Shown here: positions 28,451 to 37,209 of the stretch, piece by piece
Numbering within the stretch: position 1 is the stretch's first letter
Layout of the letters: each line of letters begins with the position of its first letter
Assembly: GCA_963764685.1 (NCBI GenBank)
Contig: CAVXTT010000018.1
Coordinates: 1-64,000 of the forward strand
Length of the DNA stretch: 64,000 bases
Source of the DNA: CAVXTT01 sp963764685
GTDB taxonomy: Bacteria > Bacteroidota > Ignavibacteria > Ignavibacteriales > Ignavibacteriaceae
Direction: 5' to 3'
Position numbers and translations under genes: made by a program
Notes under the pieces: model-generated
Told to the model about the DNA's origin: nothing
Databases searched by the model: none
The model's input: only the letters and a program-made list of their open reading frames with translations

Positions 28451-28684
28451 ATGGATGTAGAAGCTAAAGTAAAAGAGATTATAATCGATAAACTTGGTGT
28501 TGAAGAATCTCAAATTACACCTGAAGCTTCTTTTACAAATGACCTGGGTGCCGACTCGTTGGACATAGTTGAGCTTGTAATGGGTTTTGAAAGCGCGTTC
28601 CAGGTATCAATTCCTGATGAAGATGCTGAAAAAATTTCTACAGTCGGCGACGCAGTAAGTTATTTAAAAAACAAGTTAAGTTAA
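28451..28684 (+). CDS. acpP: Acyl carrier protein
   Basis: 77 residues, intact. The phosphopantetheine site is Gly-Ala-Asp-Ser36-Leu-Asp, with helix II Asp-Ile-Val-Glu-Leu-Val-Met following. An AAGGAG ribosome-binding site lies 8 nt before the ATG, stronger than for most genes here. It sits between fabG and fabF as usual. The intact state of acpP and rpmF amid broken neighbours is mainly a matter of their short length. Confidence 0.97.
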   Translation: MDVEAKVKEIIIDKLGVEESQITPEASFTNDLGADSLDIVELVMGFESAFQVSIPDEDAEKISTVGDAVSYLKNKLS

Positions 28685-28771
28685 GGGCATAGTAGTCGGG
28701 AGATTATTCCCCGGCTATTCTTTCCGACGTTACTTCCCTTATGCTGGAACTATTTTCACCCCGGAGAATTT

Positions 28772-30026
28772 ATGAACAAAAGGAGAGTGGTTGTCACCGG
28801 AATGGGTGCAATTACTCCTATCGGTATTGGATTAGAAGAATACTGGACAGGCACTGCTTGAAGGCAGGAATGGTATAGGTCTTATTACGAGATTTGATAC
28901 AACAGCTTTTGATACAAAGTTTGCAGCAGAAGTTAAGAACTTTAATCCCGATAACTGGTTCGATAAAAAATCCAGTAAAAAGGATGGATCTTTTTACGCA
29001 GTATGCTCTTGCCACTTCTGATATGGCATTTAAAGATGCCGGTCTTGATAATATGACCAACAGTAAGGAGAGGATCGGAGTAATTTACGGCAGCGGTATC
29101 GGCGGTATGACTACACTTCAGCAGCAGCATTGGGTATATTTTGAAACTAAAGATCCCCGGAAGAATAAGTCCTTTCTTTGTCCCTATGATGATCTCCGAT
29201 ATTGCTGCAGGTCAGATTTCCATAAAGTATGGATTTAAGGGTCCTAATTATGCTACCACATCAGCCTGTGCAACATCTTCCCATGCAATAGCCGATGCAT
29301 TTATGCTTATACAAAGAGGCAGTGCTGATATTATGCTCTGCGGAGGCTCTGAAGCAGCCATTACGGAAATGTCAATAGGCGGATTTAATGCAATGAGGGC
29401 TCTTTCTACCTGGAATGACAGGTACTGTGAAGCATCCCGTCCTTTTGATAAAGACAGAAATGGATTCGTTATGGGAGAAGGTGCAGGTACACTTATTCTC
29501 GAAGAACTGGAAAATGCAGTTAGCAAGAGGTGCAAAGATATATGCTGAAGTTCTAGGAATAGGACTTACCGGGGATGCACATCATATCACTGCTCCCGCA
29601 CCGGGAGGAGAAGGTGCAGTCCGTTCTATGAAAGAGGCGATCAGGGATGCCGGGATCAATACTAGTAGATATTGATTACATTAATGCACACGGTACTTCT
29701 ACCCCCTATAATGATGTTAATGAAACACAGGCTATAAAAACAGTATTCGGAAAACACGCCTATGATATGATAGTCAGCTCTACAAAATCAATGACCGGAC
29801 ATCTTCTTGGCGCGGCCGGTGGCATTGAGGCTATTGCCACTATCCTGAGTATTGTGAATGATGAGATACCCCCAACTATCAATCTCACTCATCCTGATCC
29901 CGGAATGCGATCTTAACTACAGCCCGCTTAGTACCTACTAAAAAAATTGTAAATTACGCAATCAGCAACACGTTCGGATTTGGAGGACATAACGCATCAC
30001 TTCTTTTTAAGAAGTATACGCAATGA
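28772..30026 (+). CDS. fabF: 3-oxoacyl-ACP synthase II, heavily frameshifted
   Basis: ATG 28772 begins Met-Asn-Lys-Arg-Arg-Val-Val-Val-Thr-Gly-Met-Gly. The product is recoverable across at least six shifts (about 28855, 28970-28980, 29160, 29535, 29655, 29910-29940): Gly-Ser-Gly-Ile-Gly-Gly, Ala-Cys-Ala-Thr-Ser-Ser-His-Ala (catalytic Cys), Asn-Ala-His-Gly-Thr-Ser-Thr-Pro (His), Lys-Ser-Met-Thr-Gly-His-Leu-Leu-Gly-Ala-Ala-Gly (Lys and second His) and Asn-Thr-Phe-Gly-Phe-Gly-Gly-His-Asn-Ala, ending at TGA 30024-30026. About 415 residues when corrected. FabF elongates acyl-ACP. Such dense breaks in an essential gene point to sequence error. Confidence 0.92.
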
Positions 30027-30030
30027 TTTT

Positions 30031-30816
30031 ATGATTTTATCCTGGATAGTAAAAAAGCTTAAAGAACGGGAAGTCAGAAAAAATCAGAAATATATATCCC
30101 GTCTATTTACTCCCCAAAAATTTTCTGAACTTGAAAAGATAATCGGTTTCCATATAAAGAACAGGGCATTCTTTATCCAGGCACTGATGCACCGCTCCTT
30201 CCTTGAACAGAATTCAGATTATGATGTATCGAATGAAAGACTGGAATTCCTGGGGGATTCTGTTCTTAATTTAATTGTTGCCGAGTATTTATTTATCAGC
30301 TTTCCCGATATGAATGAAGGCTTCCTGACCAAAGTCAGATCCAAGCTTGTTAACAGGACAGCACTGGCAGATGCTGCAGACAGGATAAAACTTTCGGATT
30401 TCCTGCTTGTAAGCAAAAACCTTTCAAGTTCATTTACTAACGGATCAAGAACTGTACTTAGTGATGCATTTGAAGCTCTGATCGGGGCTGTCTATCTTGA
30501 TAACGGACTTAATTCGGCTAAGGATTTTATTGAGAAGACACTGATTGAACCTAATTCAAAAGATGGCGTATATCTTATTGATGAGAATTATAAAAGTCAG
30601 CTCCTTGAATATGCACAGGCAAACCGCCTTGAGAATCCATTATATGTTGTGGTAAAAGAAGAAGGTCCGCAGCATAACCGCATATTTACGGTACAGGTTT
30701 CAATCGGGACAAAAATATACGGTGTGGGGATCGGCAGAAATAAAAAGGGAGCCGAACAGAAAGCTGCTCAGGCTGCACTCGAAAAGATCACGCAGCAAAA
30801 ATATCAGACCAGTTAA
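30031..30816 (+). CDS. rnc: Ribonuclease III
   Basis: 261 residues from ATG 30031, which is 4 nt after the fabF stop; the longer open frame upstream is fabF sequence. The RNase III signature Asn-Glu-Arg-Leu-Glu-Phe-Leu-Gly-Asp-Ser lies near residue 70, with the second acidic cluster Asp-Ala-Phe-Glu-Ala-Leu-Ile-Gly-Ala, and a C-terminal dsRNA-binding domain with Gly-Ala-Glu-Gln-Lys-Ala-Ala. It processes rRNA and mRNA duplexes. The gene is intact, marking the right edge of the error-rich stretch, and its end overlaps convergent coaD by 4 nt. Confidence 0.96.
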   Translation: MILSWIVKKLKEREVRKNQKYISRLFTPQKFSELEKIIGFHIKNRAFFIQALMHRSFLEQNSDYDVSNERLEFLGDSVLNLIVAEYLFISFPDMNEGFLTKVRSKLVNRTALADAADRIKLSDFLLVSKNLSSSFTNGSRTVLSDAFEALIGAVYLDNGLNSAKDFIEKTLIEPNSKDGVYLIDENYKSQLLEYAQANRLENPLYVVVKEEGPQHNRIFTVQVSIGTKIYGVGIGRNKKGAEQKAAQAALEKITQQKYQTS

Positions 30817-31301
30817 ATCTTCCCCGTACTGAACTTTTTCTTTAATGCCTCACAGACTACCGGGGGCACAAAATCACTAATATCACTATGAAGTTCTGCC
30901 AGGTTCCTGATTATTGATGAGTTAAGGTAAGTATATTTTTCATTCGGCATCAGGAAGATGGTATGAATATCCGAAGCAAGCTTCCTGTTCATTAACGCCA
31001 TCTGGAATTCAAACTCGAAATCACTTATTGCACGCAATCCCCTTATAATACCTACTGCTCCAACATTATGGGCGTGATCTACAGTAAGCCCGTCAAAAGA
31101 ATCGATTTGAATATTATTAAAATTTTTAAGACTCACTTTAAGAAGGTTTAATCGCTCCTCAAGGGTAAACAGGGGTGATTTGGAAGGATTAACAGCTACA
31201 GTAACTACAATTGAATCAAAGAGTTCACTTGCACGTTGTATTATATCGATATGACCGTAAGTTACGGGATCGAATGTACCCGGGTAAATTACTCGTTTCA
31301 T
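30813..31301 (-). CDS. coaD: Phosphopantetheine adenylyltransferase
   Basis: 162 residues, the normal size. The nucleotidyltransferase motif Tyr-Pro-Gly-Thr-Phe-Asp-Pro-Val-Thr-Tyr-Gly-His is at residues 5-16, Arg-Gly-Leu-Arg near residue 90, and the late Asn-Ser-Ser-Ile-Ile-Arg motif corresponds to ISSTxxR. CoaD makes dephospho-CoA in coenzyme A synthesis, supplying the phosphopantetheine of ACP. It is transcribed towards rnc and overlaps its 3' end. Confidence 0.96.
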   Translation of the reverse strand: MKRVIYPGTFDPVTYGHIDIIQRASELFDSIVVTVAVNPSKSPLFTLEERLNLLKVSLKNFNNIQIDSFDGLTVDHAHNVGAVGIIRGLRAISDFEFEFQMALMNRKLASDIHTIFLMPNEKYTYLNSSIIRNLAELHSDISDFVPPVVCEALKKKFSTGKI

Positions 31302-31359
31302 AGCAACCTAAATTATTGTATCCGCTAAATTACGGTTCGTGCAATTAAGCAGCAAACTC

Positions 31360-32856
31360 TTACCTGGCGGCTACACCGGTTGCATTCTTGCCGATATCCA
31401 ATACTTTAACCAGCTGTTCGGTTTGTGTATCGTAAATGCAGAGCATCGCTGTTCGATCCCTTCCGGTTATAACATATCTTGGAATAAAATAGTCCAGGGG
31501 ATCGTTATTTGAACAGCTTGCGTAAAAGTACCTGCCGTCTGCAGTCAGATCTGCACCATACAGTCCGTGAAATACGGAACTTTCAAATTCCCTGGCTATC
31601 GACCAGCTGGTTCCGTTCTTTACAATAGTAGTAATAAACGGTTCGTGCATCGAAACCACGTATAATTTGTTTCCGTCTGATGAGATTCCCATCTGCATAG
31701 GATGGTGTTTAATATCGAGCACTGAAATTATCTGTCTTGAGGAAACATCCATAACTAATGTTTTACTGGAAGTGCGGCAGTTTATATAAAGGTATTTGTC
31801 ATCAGGGGATAAGTAAATATGCATCGGCTCGTGCTCAAGCGTGGCACCGGAAGATAACAGAACCTCATCTTCAGCTTCCATAGTTGCAGCGTTTACAATT
31901 GAAATCCTGTCGCGGCTCATATTCGCTACATATAAAGTACTTCCGTCTTTTGTGAGAGCCAATGCGTGAGGTAATCCCGTAACCGGAAGAATTATTTCCT
32001 TGATCACCTGCATTGTGGATGTATTAATGGCATAGATTGAGTTATAAATGCTTGCAGCTGAAGATGACCTTGATACAAAAGCAGTTAAGCCATCGGGGCT
32101 TAGAGCGATCATACCGGGCACCTGCAGTCCGCTTGTCATTGCTGTTATCTGCTTTGTATTCCTGTCGATCTTCAAAAAGTACCCGCTTGATATTAAGCTG
32201 ACATAAAGATAGTTATCCCTTACCTGGATATTATGAGGCTGATCCAATCCGCTTGTATTAAGATTAACATCAATTATTCCTGAAACCACCTTATGATCCA
32301 TATCGATCTCATAGATCATATCATCTCCCTGGCTGCAGACATAAGCCTTCGGCGTTCCTGTAAATGGAACGTTTCCCTGATAATCCTTTGCGCCGTTATC
32401 GATCCAGTCCTTAATTGTGCTGATCTGGGTGTCGCTGAGCTTAGGCATCAGATGAGGCATCCGGTAATCGGGGTTATCTACATTCCAGGCAATAAGATTA
32501 TACAGCAAACTTCTTTCAGAATTAAACGGGATAACAGCTTCTCCGCCGTAAACAGTTATATCTTCAGAGATTTTCCCGTGATGGTGGGAAGAGCTGTCAG
32601 CAGGTCTGCCGATTGATCCTTTAATAAGATTGTTCCAGGATGTTAATGATAAACCGTGCTGGGGATTTGTTTCCCCGTGGCAGCCCGATGCCGTACAATT
32701 ATTGGCAAATATCTCGGCTACTTCACGTTTTTCAAATCCATTATTAGTTTCATCTACAGCAGGGGCAGGATTATTTACATCATCCTTACAGCCGGATACA
32801 ATCAGGGTAATTGAAATGACTAAAAATATATAAGATATAATCTGTTTCATTTGCAT
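31360..32856 (-). CDS. Lipoprotein with haem-type CX4CH site and YVTN-like propeller
   Basis: 498 residues. The lipoprotein signal peptide ends Ile-Val-Ser-Gly-Cys (about Cys23). Residues 50-160 resemble the small cytochrome c-type domain of Planctomycetes-like proteins: Asn-Cys-Thr-Ala-Ser-Gly-Cys-His-Gly is a CX4CH site, and Met-Pro-His-Leu-Met-Pro near residue 138 offers axial methionines. From about 170 there are YVTN/NHL-type repeats (Thr-Pro-Lys-Ala-Tyr-Val-Cys, Ala-Leu-Ser-Pro-Asp-Gly, Leu-Tyr-Val-Ala-Asn-Met-Ser), making a seven-blade propeller plausible. Haem attachment is inference. It is probably displayed on the outer membrane; the partner is unknown. Confidence 0.75.
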   Translation of the reverse strand: MQMKQIISYIFLVISITLIVSGCKDDVNNPAPAVDETNNGFEKREVAEIFANNCTASGCHGETNPQHGLSLTSWNNLIKGSIGRPADSSSHHHGKISEDITVYGGEAVIPFNSERSLLYNLIAWNVDNPDYRMPHLMPKLSDTQISTIKDWIDNGAKDYQGNVPFTGTPKAYVCSQGDDMIYEIDMDHKVVSGIIDVNLNTSGLDQPHNIQVRDNYLYVSLISSGYFLKIDRNTKQITAMTSGLQVPGMIALSPDGLTAFVSRSSSAASIYNSIYAINTSTMQVIKEIILPVTGLPHALALTKDGSTLYVANMSRDRISIVNAATMEAEDEVLLSSGATLEHEPMHIYLSPDDKYLYINCRTSSKTLVMDVSSRQIISVLDIKHHPMQMGISSDGNKLYVVSMHEPFITTIVKNGTSWSIAREFESSVFHGLYGADLTADGRYFYASCSNNDPLDYFIPRYVITGRDRTAMLCIYDTQTEQLVKVLDIGKNATGVAAR

Positions 32857-32871
32857 AATAATTAATTAAAA

Positions 32872-32893
32872 GGATCAGCAGCCATGCTGATCC
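32872..32893 (-). terminator. Intrinsic terminator of the choice-of-anchor B gene
   Basis: A perfect 9-bp stem GGATCAGCA / TGCTGATCC with a 4-nt loop lies 12 nt past the stop of the 32905-34506 gene; on the minus strand it is followed by TTTTAATT. Confidence 0.75.
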
Positions 32894-32904
32894 AGATGAT
32901 AAAA

Positions 32905-34506
32905 TTATTTAATTAAATTCATTTTGATGAATTTTGAATGCCCGTCAGAAGCTATCCGGGCGATATAGATTCCGGAGGTAAGTTCTGCAGCATTAAAATC
33001 AACTGTATAGCTTCCTGAAGGTTTTACCTCGTTAACAAGGGTTGTAACCTTTTCACCAAGACTGTTAAACACTTCAAGGTTTACGTGAGATTCGGACGGT
33101 ATGGTAAATTTAATTGCAGTAGATGGATTAAAAGGATTAGGATAATTCTGTTCAATGGTGAATTCCGGAGCAGAGTTAAAATCAACACTGATTGAATTAT
33201 ACTCTTTTTCAGTTCCGTCAAAATCATATTGTACGAGCCTGTAGAAATTCTTTCCCTGCACAGGGTTCTCATCTTTATAGCTGTATCTGCTTATTTCTGC
33301 CGTAGTTCCGTTACCAGTAATGAAGGCTAAAGTTCTCCAGTTCTGATCATCGAATGATTTCTGTACCTCAAAGCCCCTGTTATTTTGTTCAGTTGCTGTA
33401 GACCAGTTCAACACTACAGAATTATTTGATGCGGATGCAGTGAATGAAGTTAACTCAACGGGCACGGGATCAAGCAGGAAATCCACCATATATAACCCGG
33501 TGCTCATATCAGATACGATAACATTTCCGGAGGGCAGATAAGGCCAGCATCCCCAGGCGCCGTCATAAGATGTGTTGGGTGTGGGGTATGTATCATACTG
33601 TCCCACTTTAACAGGACTAACAGGATTTGATACATCGAGTATAACCAGGCCATCGGTGTAATATGCAACATATGCAAAATTCCCTCTCACGAATACATTA
33701 TGAACATGGCCGCCTGTCGGCAACTGCCATTGTGGAACGACAAGATCCCAGGTACGGTTGTGAAGATCCCATACTGTTATATCCCTTACATTGAATTCCT
33801 CGCAGGCAATAAAATATCTTTTATCCTCGGTAAGCCATCCGCTATGAGCATATATGCCCGGCAGGGCGGTACTTGCATTTACTCTTACCGGGAGTGATTT
33901 ATTTCCAAGAAATACCATATCATATGTATCTTCAGATGAAGCATATGCGGTATCATTCCATACATAGACATCGTGTATATACCCGCTCGTTGTATAATAT
34001 GCAGTTCTAACCGGGTTAACGGGATTTGTAAGATCAAGAATGTGCATCCCTCCGCCATTATCAGTACCGACTATATAGGCATAGCCATCATGTATATATA
34101 AATTATGTGCTCTCTGGAACCAGGTGGTAACAGTATTAACGAGTGTTGCAGAAGCAGGAAGTTGAGAAAGGTCTACTATCTGTAATCCTTTACCTGTTCC
34201 GGTTCCTTCGGTTACAACATACATATAATGACTGTGTGTTTTGATCTCTCTCCATAAAGAAGGGGGTCCGGGAATGAAAGCAGCCTCTACAGGAGCAGCA
34301 GGATTTGTAACATTTATAATTGATGTACCATGCTGGGTTCCCAATAATGCATATTCACGTCCCTGGGCATCAACATATCCCCAGCAGTCGTTATACCCTA
34401 TGGATGGATAAGGATTTAAACTTCCGAGCAGAACGGAATTCTGCACCTGCGGAATAATTGTTATTGAAAATAAAATTAGAAAAAACGTTAGATAGAACTG
34501 TCTCAT
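32905..34506 (-). CDS. Choice-of-anchor B (LVIVD repeat) protein with T9SS sorting domain
   Basis: 533 residues. A signal peptide (about 1-20) is followed by LVIVD-type repeats: Tyr-Asn-Asp-Cys-Trp-Gly-Tyr-Val, Ile-Ile-Asn-Val-Thr-Asn-Pro-Ala-Ala-Pro-Val, Ile-Leu-Asp-Leu-Thr-Asn-Pro and Leu-Asp-Val-Ser-Asn-Pro-Val-Ser-Pro-Val, which define the choice-of-anchor B family. After about residue 345 there is a fibronectin-like domain, and the last 80 residues are a T9SS type A domain (Asn-Tyr-Pro-Asn-Pro-Phe-Asn-Pro; Gly-Ile-Tyr-Ile-Ala). Secreted or surface protein of unknown ligand. It directly follows the VCBS gene, 12 nt apart, so both are probably co-transcribed. Confidence 0.88.
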   Translation of the reverse strand: MRQFYLTFFLILFSITIIPQVQNSVLLGSLNPYPSIGYNDCWGYVDAQGREYALLGTQHGTSIINVTNPAAPVEAAFIPGPPSLWREIKTHSHYMYVVTEGTGTGKGLQIVDLSQLPASATLVNTVTTWFQRAHNLYIHDGYAYIVGTDNGGGMHILDLTNPVNPVRTAYYTTSGYIHDVYVWNDTAYASSEDTYDMVFLGNKSLPVRVNASTALPGIYAHSGWLTEDKRYFIACEEFNVRDITVWDLHNRTWDLVVPQWQLPTGGHVHNVFVRGNFAYVAYYTDGLVILDVSNPVSPVKVGQYDTYPTPNTSYDGAWGCWPYLPSGNVIVSDMSTGLYMVDFLLDPVPVELTSFTASASNNSVVLNWSTATEQNNRGFEVQKSFDDQNWRTLAFITGNGTTAEISRYSYKDENPVQGKNFYRLVQYDFDGTEKEYNSISVDFNSAPEFTIEQNYPNPFNPSTAIKFTIPSESHVNLEVFNSLGEKVTTLVNEVKPSGSYTVDFNAAELTSGIYIARIASDGHSKFIKMNLIK

Positions 34507-34518
34507 TTGGTCTCCGGA

Positions 34519-36609
34519 TTATTTTAAGAGAATTATATTTTTAGATTTGCTGTAACTGCTGCTGCTGATTACAACAATATAATTCCCGGATGATACCGGG
34601 TAATTAAAATTGTTTTGGCCGTTCCAGGAATAGTCATATTTCCCGGGTAATAAATCATTATTGAAAATGGTGAATACTTCTTCTCCTAATGAATTATAAA
34701 TTTTTATCTGATAAATATTATGTTCAGGTATTTCTGCTGCAATATTTATAGTCGAATTAAACGGATTAGGAAACACCGAAATGTCCAAACCGGAAACTAT
34801 CGGGGGCTTGTATCCTTCAATGCCGGTAACCAGCATATTTCTGTAAAAATACACACCTCCTTTTATATTACCGATGAACAGATCGGGATCGGTATCTGAA
34901 TCTACATCACAGAAAACAGGTGCAGTTAAGGCACCGGTATAGCTCTCTGTAAAATGATTAGTAATTAAATTCCATATAGGAAGGACATTTGTCCCATCAT
35001 TTTTATAATAAAAAGTATTTCCCGTCCTGTTTCCGGTAAAAAGATCTAAATCTCCGTCATTATCATAATCAATCAGGTGGGGAGTACTGTTGTCGCCAAC
35101 ATCAACAGATTGAAAATACAAAGGTTCCGGTTTAAATGAAAATACTGAAGATGTACCGTTGTTCTGAAACAAAAATACTTCACCGGTGAATCCTCCCAAT
35201 ACAAGATCAATATCGGAATCGTTATCAATATCAATAATGAATGGCCTTGCAGTTAAACCGGCATCAATAATCTGCTGGCTCTCATCTTTCAGTGTATCTA
35301 TAAAAATAAAATTAAAATCAGCTGTAGTTCCCTCATTCCTGTAATAGCAGATTGTACCGTCAAAATTACCAACCAACAGATCCGCATCCCCGTCATTATC
35401 AAGATCGGCAAGTGCAGGGGCCAATGACAACTCCCCGGTTATTCCTCCGGCAGCGGAATCAATTAAATTAAATGAGGGGGATACGGCAGTGCCTGTATTT
35501 TGAAAATAAAATATGCTTCCATTCGGATTTTTAGATGAACCAAGGAAAAGATCCTTATCACCATCATTATCAATATCGATGAAGCAGGGAATACTCTCTG
35601 TACCGGCATCAAGGGTAGGGAGGAAGCTGCTGGTAATAAAATTAAATTCAGAAATGATATTGTTCCCTTCATTCCGATAGAACATCAGTGTCTGTGGAAC
35701 GGTTGGATCGTACAGCACCGAAATAAACATATCCAGATCATTATCTCCGTCGATATCTGTAAACCTGGGCATATTAAAACCGCTGGTCTTAATACTGTCT
35801 TCATTAGGGGGATAGATCCTTAATGTAACCTCAAGATCGGGTACTGAGGGTGTACCGATATTTTCAATGAAATAGATACTCTTGCTGAAGAAGTCACCCC
35901 AGAAAAGATCCTTATCACCATCATTATCTATATCCGCAAAATCCAAAGAACTTGCCCCGTGAGGATTATCTGTTGATATAATTATAATATCCTGCCATTC
36001 ATTGGTAATAAACTTAAAGTTATATTGAGCGGGTGTTCCCGTATTTTCGTAAAATGTTAAAGTGCCGGCGGAGTTACCTGTAATGAAATCCTTATCACCA
36101 TCAGCATCCACATCGCAGAATAAAGGATTGGAACTGAATTCAGTGAAGATGGGATTGTTGTCCTCATCATACATTGTATCGGCTTCTGTTATAAAGAAAG
36201 GAACTGCAGCTGTCCCAACATTCTTAAGCAATCTTATATAATTATCTGTCCCGCTTGTGAATAAGTCAAAATCCTGATCATTATCTATATCAGCCAGGTA
36301 AAACCAGTTATGCACACTGAAGCCCTGTAATTGAGTCAGTGAGAGATCGTACTGCGGGTTCTGGGGTGTTCCCGTATTGCTGTAATACCCATAACTGTCA
36401 TCGCTGTCAAGGAAAAGTATATCCTCATCCCCGTCATTATCGATATCAGCAAACTGGAATTCAAAATTATTGATCCCGCCCGAGAATATATTTTTTACTG
36501 CTCCACCGGGGTCGGTGAAGGGTATTGAATTAAGTTCTCGTTGATAGGTCTGTGATAAATAAAGGGGAGCAGAAAGGAAAAAGATTAATAAGTAATTTCG
36601 TATAGGCAA
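34519..36609 (-). CDS. VCBS/FG-GAP repeat protein with T9SS sorting domain
   Basis: 696 residues with a signal peptide (about 1-18). Some eleven repeats carry Asp-Ile-Asp-Asn-Asp-Gly-Asp-x-Asp-Leu-Phe/Leu, the calcium-binding core of VCBS/FG-GAP blades, usually followed by Gly-Asn and Tyr-Phe-x-Asn-x-Gly-Thr. The final 85 residues form a T9SS type A domain (Val-Phe-Pro-Asn-Pro-Phe-Asn-Ser variant; last residues Ile-Ile-Leu-Leu-Lys). A calcium-stabilised, surface-exposed propeller is expected; adhesive or scaffold roles are only guesses. Its start overlaps the end of rsmD by 25 nt, so it may be the distal gene of that operon. Confidence 0.88.
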   Translation of the reverse strand: MPIRNYLLIFFLSAPLYLSQTYQRELNSIPFTDPGGAVKNIFSGGINNFEFQFADIDNDGDEDILFLDSDDSYGYYSNTGTPQNPQYDLSLTQLQGFSVHNWFYLADIDNDQDFDLFTSGTDNYIRLLKNVGTAAVPFFITEADTMYDEDNNPIFTEFSSNPLFCDVDADGDKDFITGNSAGTLTFYENTGTPAQYNFKFITNEWQDIIIISTDNPHGASSLDFADIDNDGDKDLFWGDFFSKSIYFIENIGTPSVPDLEVTLRIYPPNEDSIKTSGFNMPRFTDIDGDNDLDMFISVLYDPTVPQTLMFYRNEGNNIISEFNFITSSFLPTLDAGTESIPCFIDIDNDGDKDLFLGSSKNPNGSIFYFQNTGTAVSPSFNLIDSAAGGITGELSLAPALADLDNDGDADLLVGNFDGTICYYRNEGTTADFNFIFIDTLKDESQQIIDAGLTARPFIIDIDNDSDIDLVLGGFTGEVFLFQNNGTSSVFSFKPEPLYFQSVDVGDNSTPHLIDYDNDGDLDLFTGNRTGNTFYYKNDGTNVLPIWNLITNHFTESYTGALTAPVFCDVDSDTDPDLFIGNIKGGVYFYRNMLVTGIEGYKPPIVSGLDISVFPNPFNSTINIAAEIPEHNIYQIKIYNSLGEEVFTIFNNDLLPGKYDYSWNGQNNFNYPVSSGNYIVVISSSSYSKSKNIILLK

Positions 36610-37136
36610 GTATCTCCTATTATTTTAAATGGTTCTTTATTCAAATTCTGTTCATCGTCTTTTCTGGTCTGTACGGAACGCTCAATTATAATACTGCCGT
36701 CCTGACTCAGATATTTATTTGTGATAAGATTTTTTACAACCTTATATATATCGTCCTTGAAAAATGGCGGATCCGCCACAATTAAATTGTAATCCTGATC
36801 ATTATATAAAGCAGAAAACCTCAGGGCATCCATTTTGAATATTCTGCACTTTTCTTCGAGTTTAAGGTTCCCGATATTCTCTTCCAGGTTTTTATATATC
36901 TGAAAATTCTTTTCTACAAAGTCAACGCTGCCTGCTCCTCTGCTGATACATTCAAATCCAAGTGAGCCTGAGCCCGCATAAATATCAACTACTTTGATCC
37001 CTTCAAAGTCGATCCTGTTTTCCAGAAGGTTAAAAAGAGTTTCTCTCACCCTGTCGGTTGTGGGACGTATAAGCTTTGAATCAGGTACTGTAAATCTTCT
37101 GCCTTTCAGCTCGCCCGCAATAATCCGTAATTTCAT
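36585..37136 (-). CDS. rsmD: 16S rRNA (guanine966-N2)-methyltransferase
   Basis: 183 residues, the standard length. The N-terminal Arg-Ile-Ile-Ala-Gly-Glu-Leu-Lys-Gly-Arg, then Arg-Pro-Thr-Thr-Asp-Arg-Val-Arg-Glu, the SAM loop Val-Val-Asp-Ile-Tyr-Ala-Gly-Ser-Gly-Ser-Leu-Gly and the catalytic Ala-Asp-Pro-Pro-Phe (variant of DPPY) are all present. It methylates G966 during 30S assembly. In many bacteria it is followed by coaD; here coaD lies about 5 kb away on the same strand, with T9SS genes in between. Confidence 0.94.
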   Translation of the reverse strand: MKLRIIAGELKGRRFTVPDSKLIRPTTDRVRETLFNLLENRIDFEGIKVVDIYAGSGSLGFECISRGAGSVDFVEKNFQIYKNLEENIGNLKLEEKCRIFKMDALRFSALYNDQDYNLIVADPPFFKDDIYKVVKNLITNKYLSQDGSIIIERSVQTRKDDEQNLNKEPFKIIGDTCLYEITY

Positions 37137-37209
37137 TTTGAGGAGTTTGTAATAATTATAATTGGAACAGCCGGCTTAAATTACTCAAGAATGCAAATAA
37201 TTCAAATTA

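Noticed and set aside
28691..28717. Terminator between acpP and fabF
   Set aside because: The stem is imperfect and lacks a T tract, so it was not listed as a feature.
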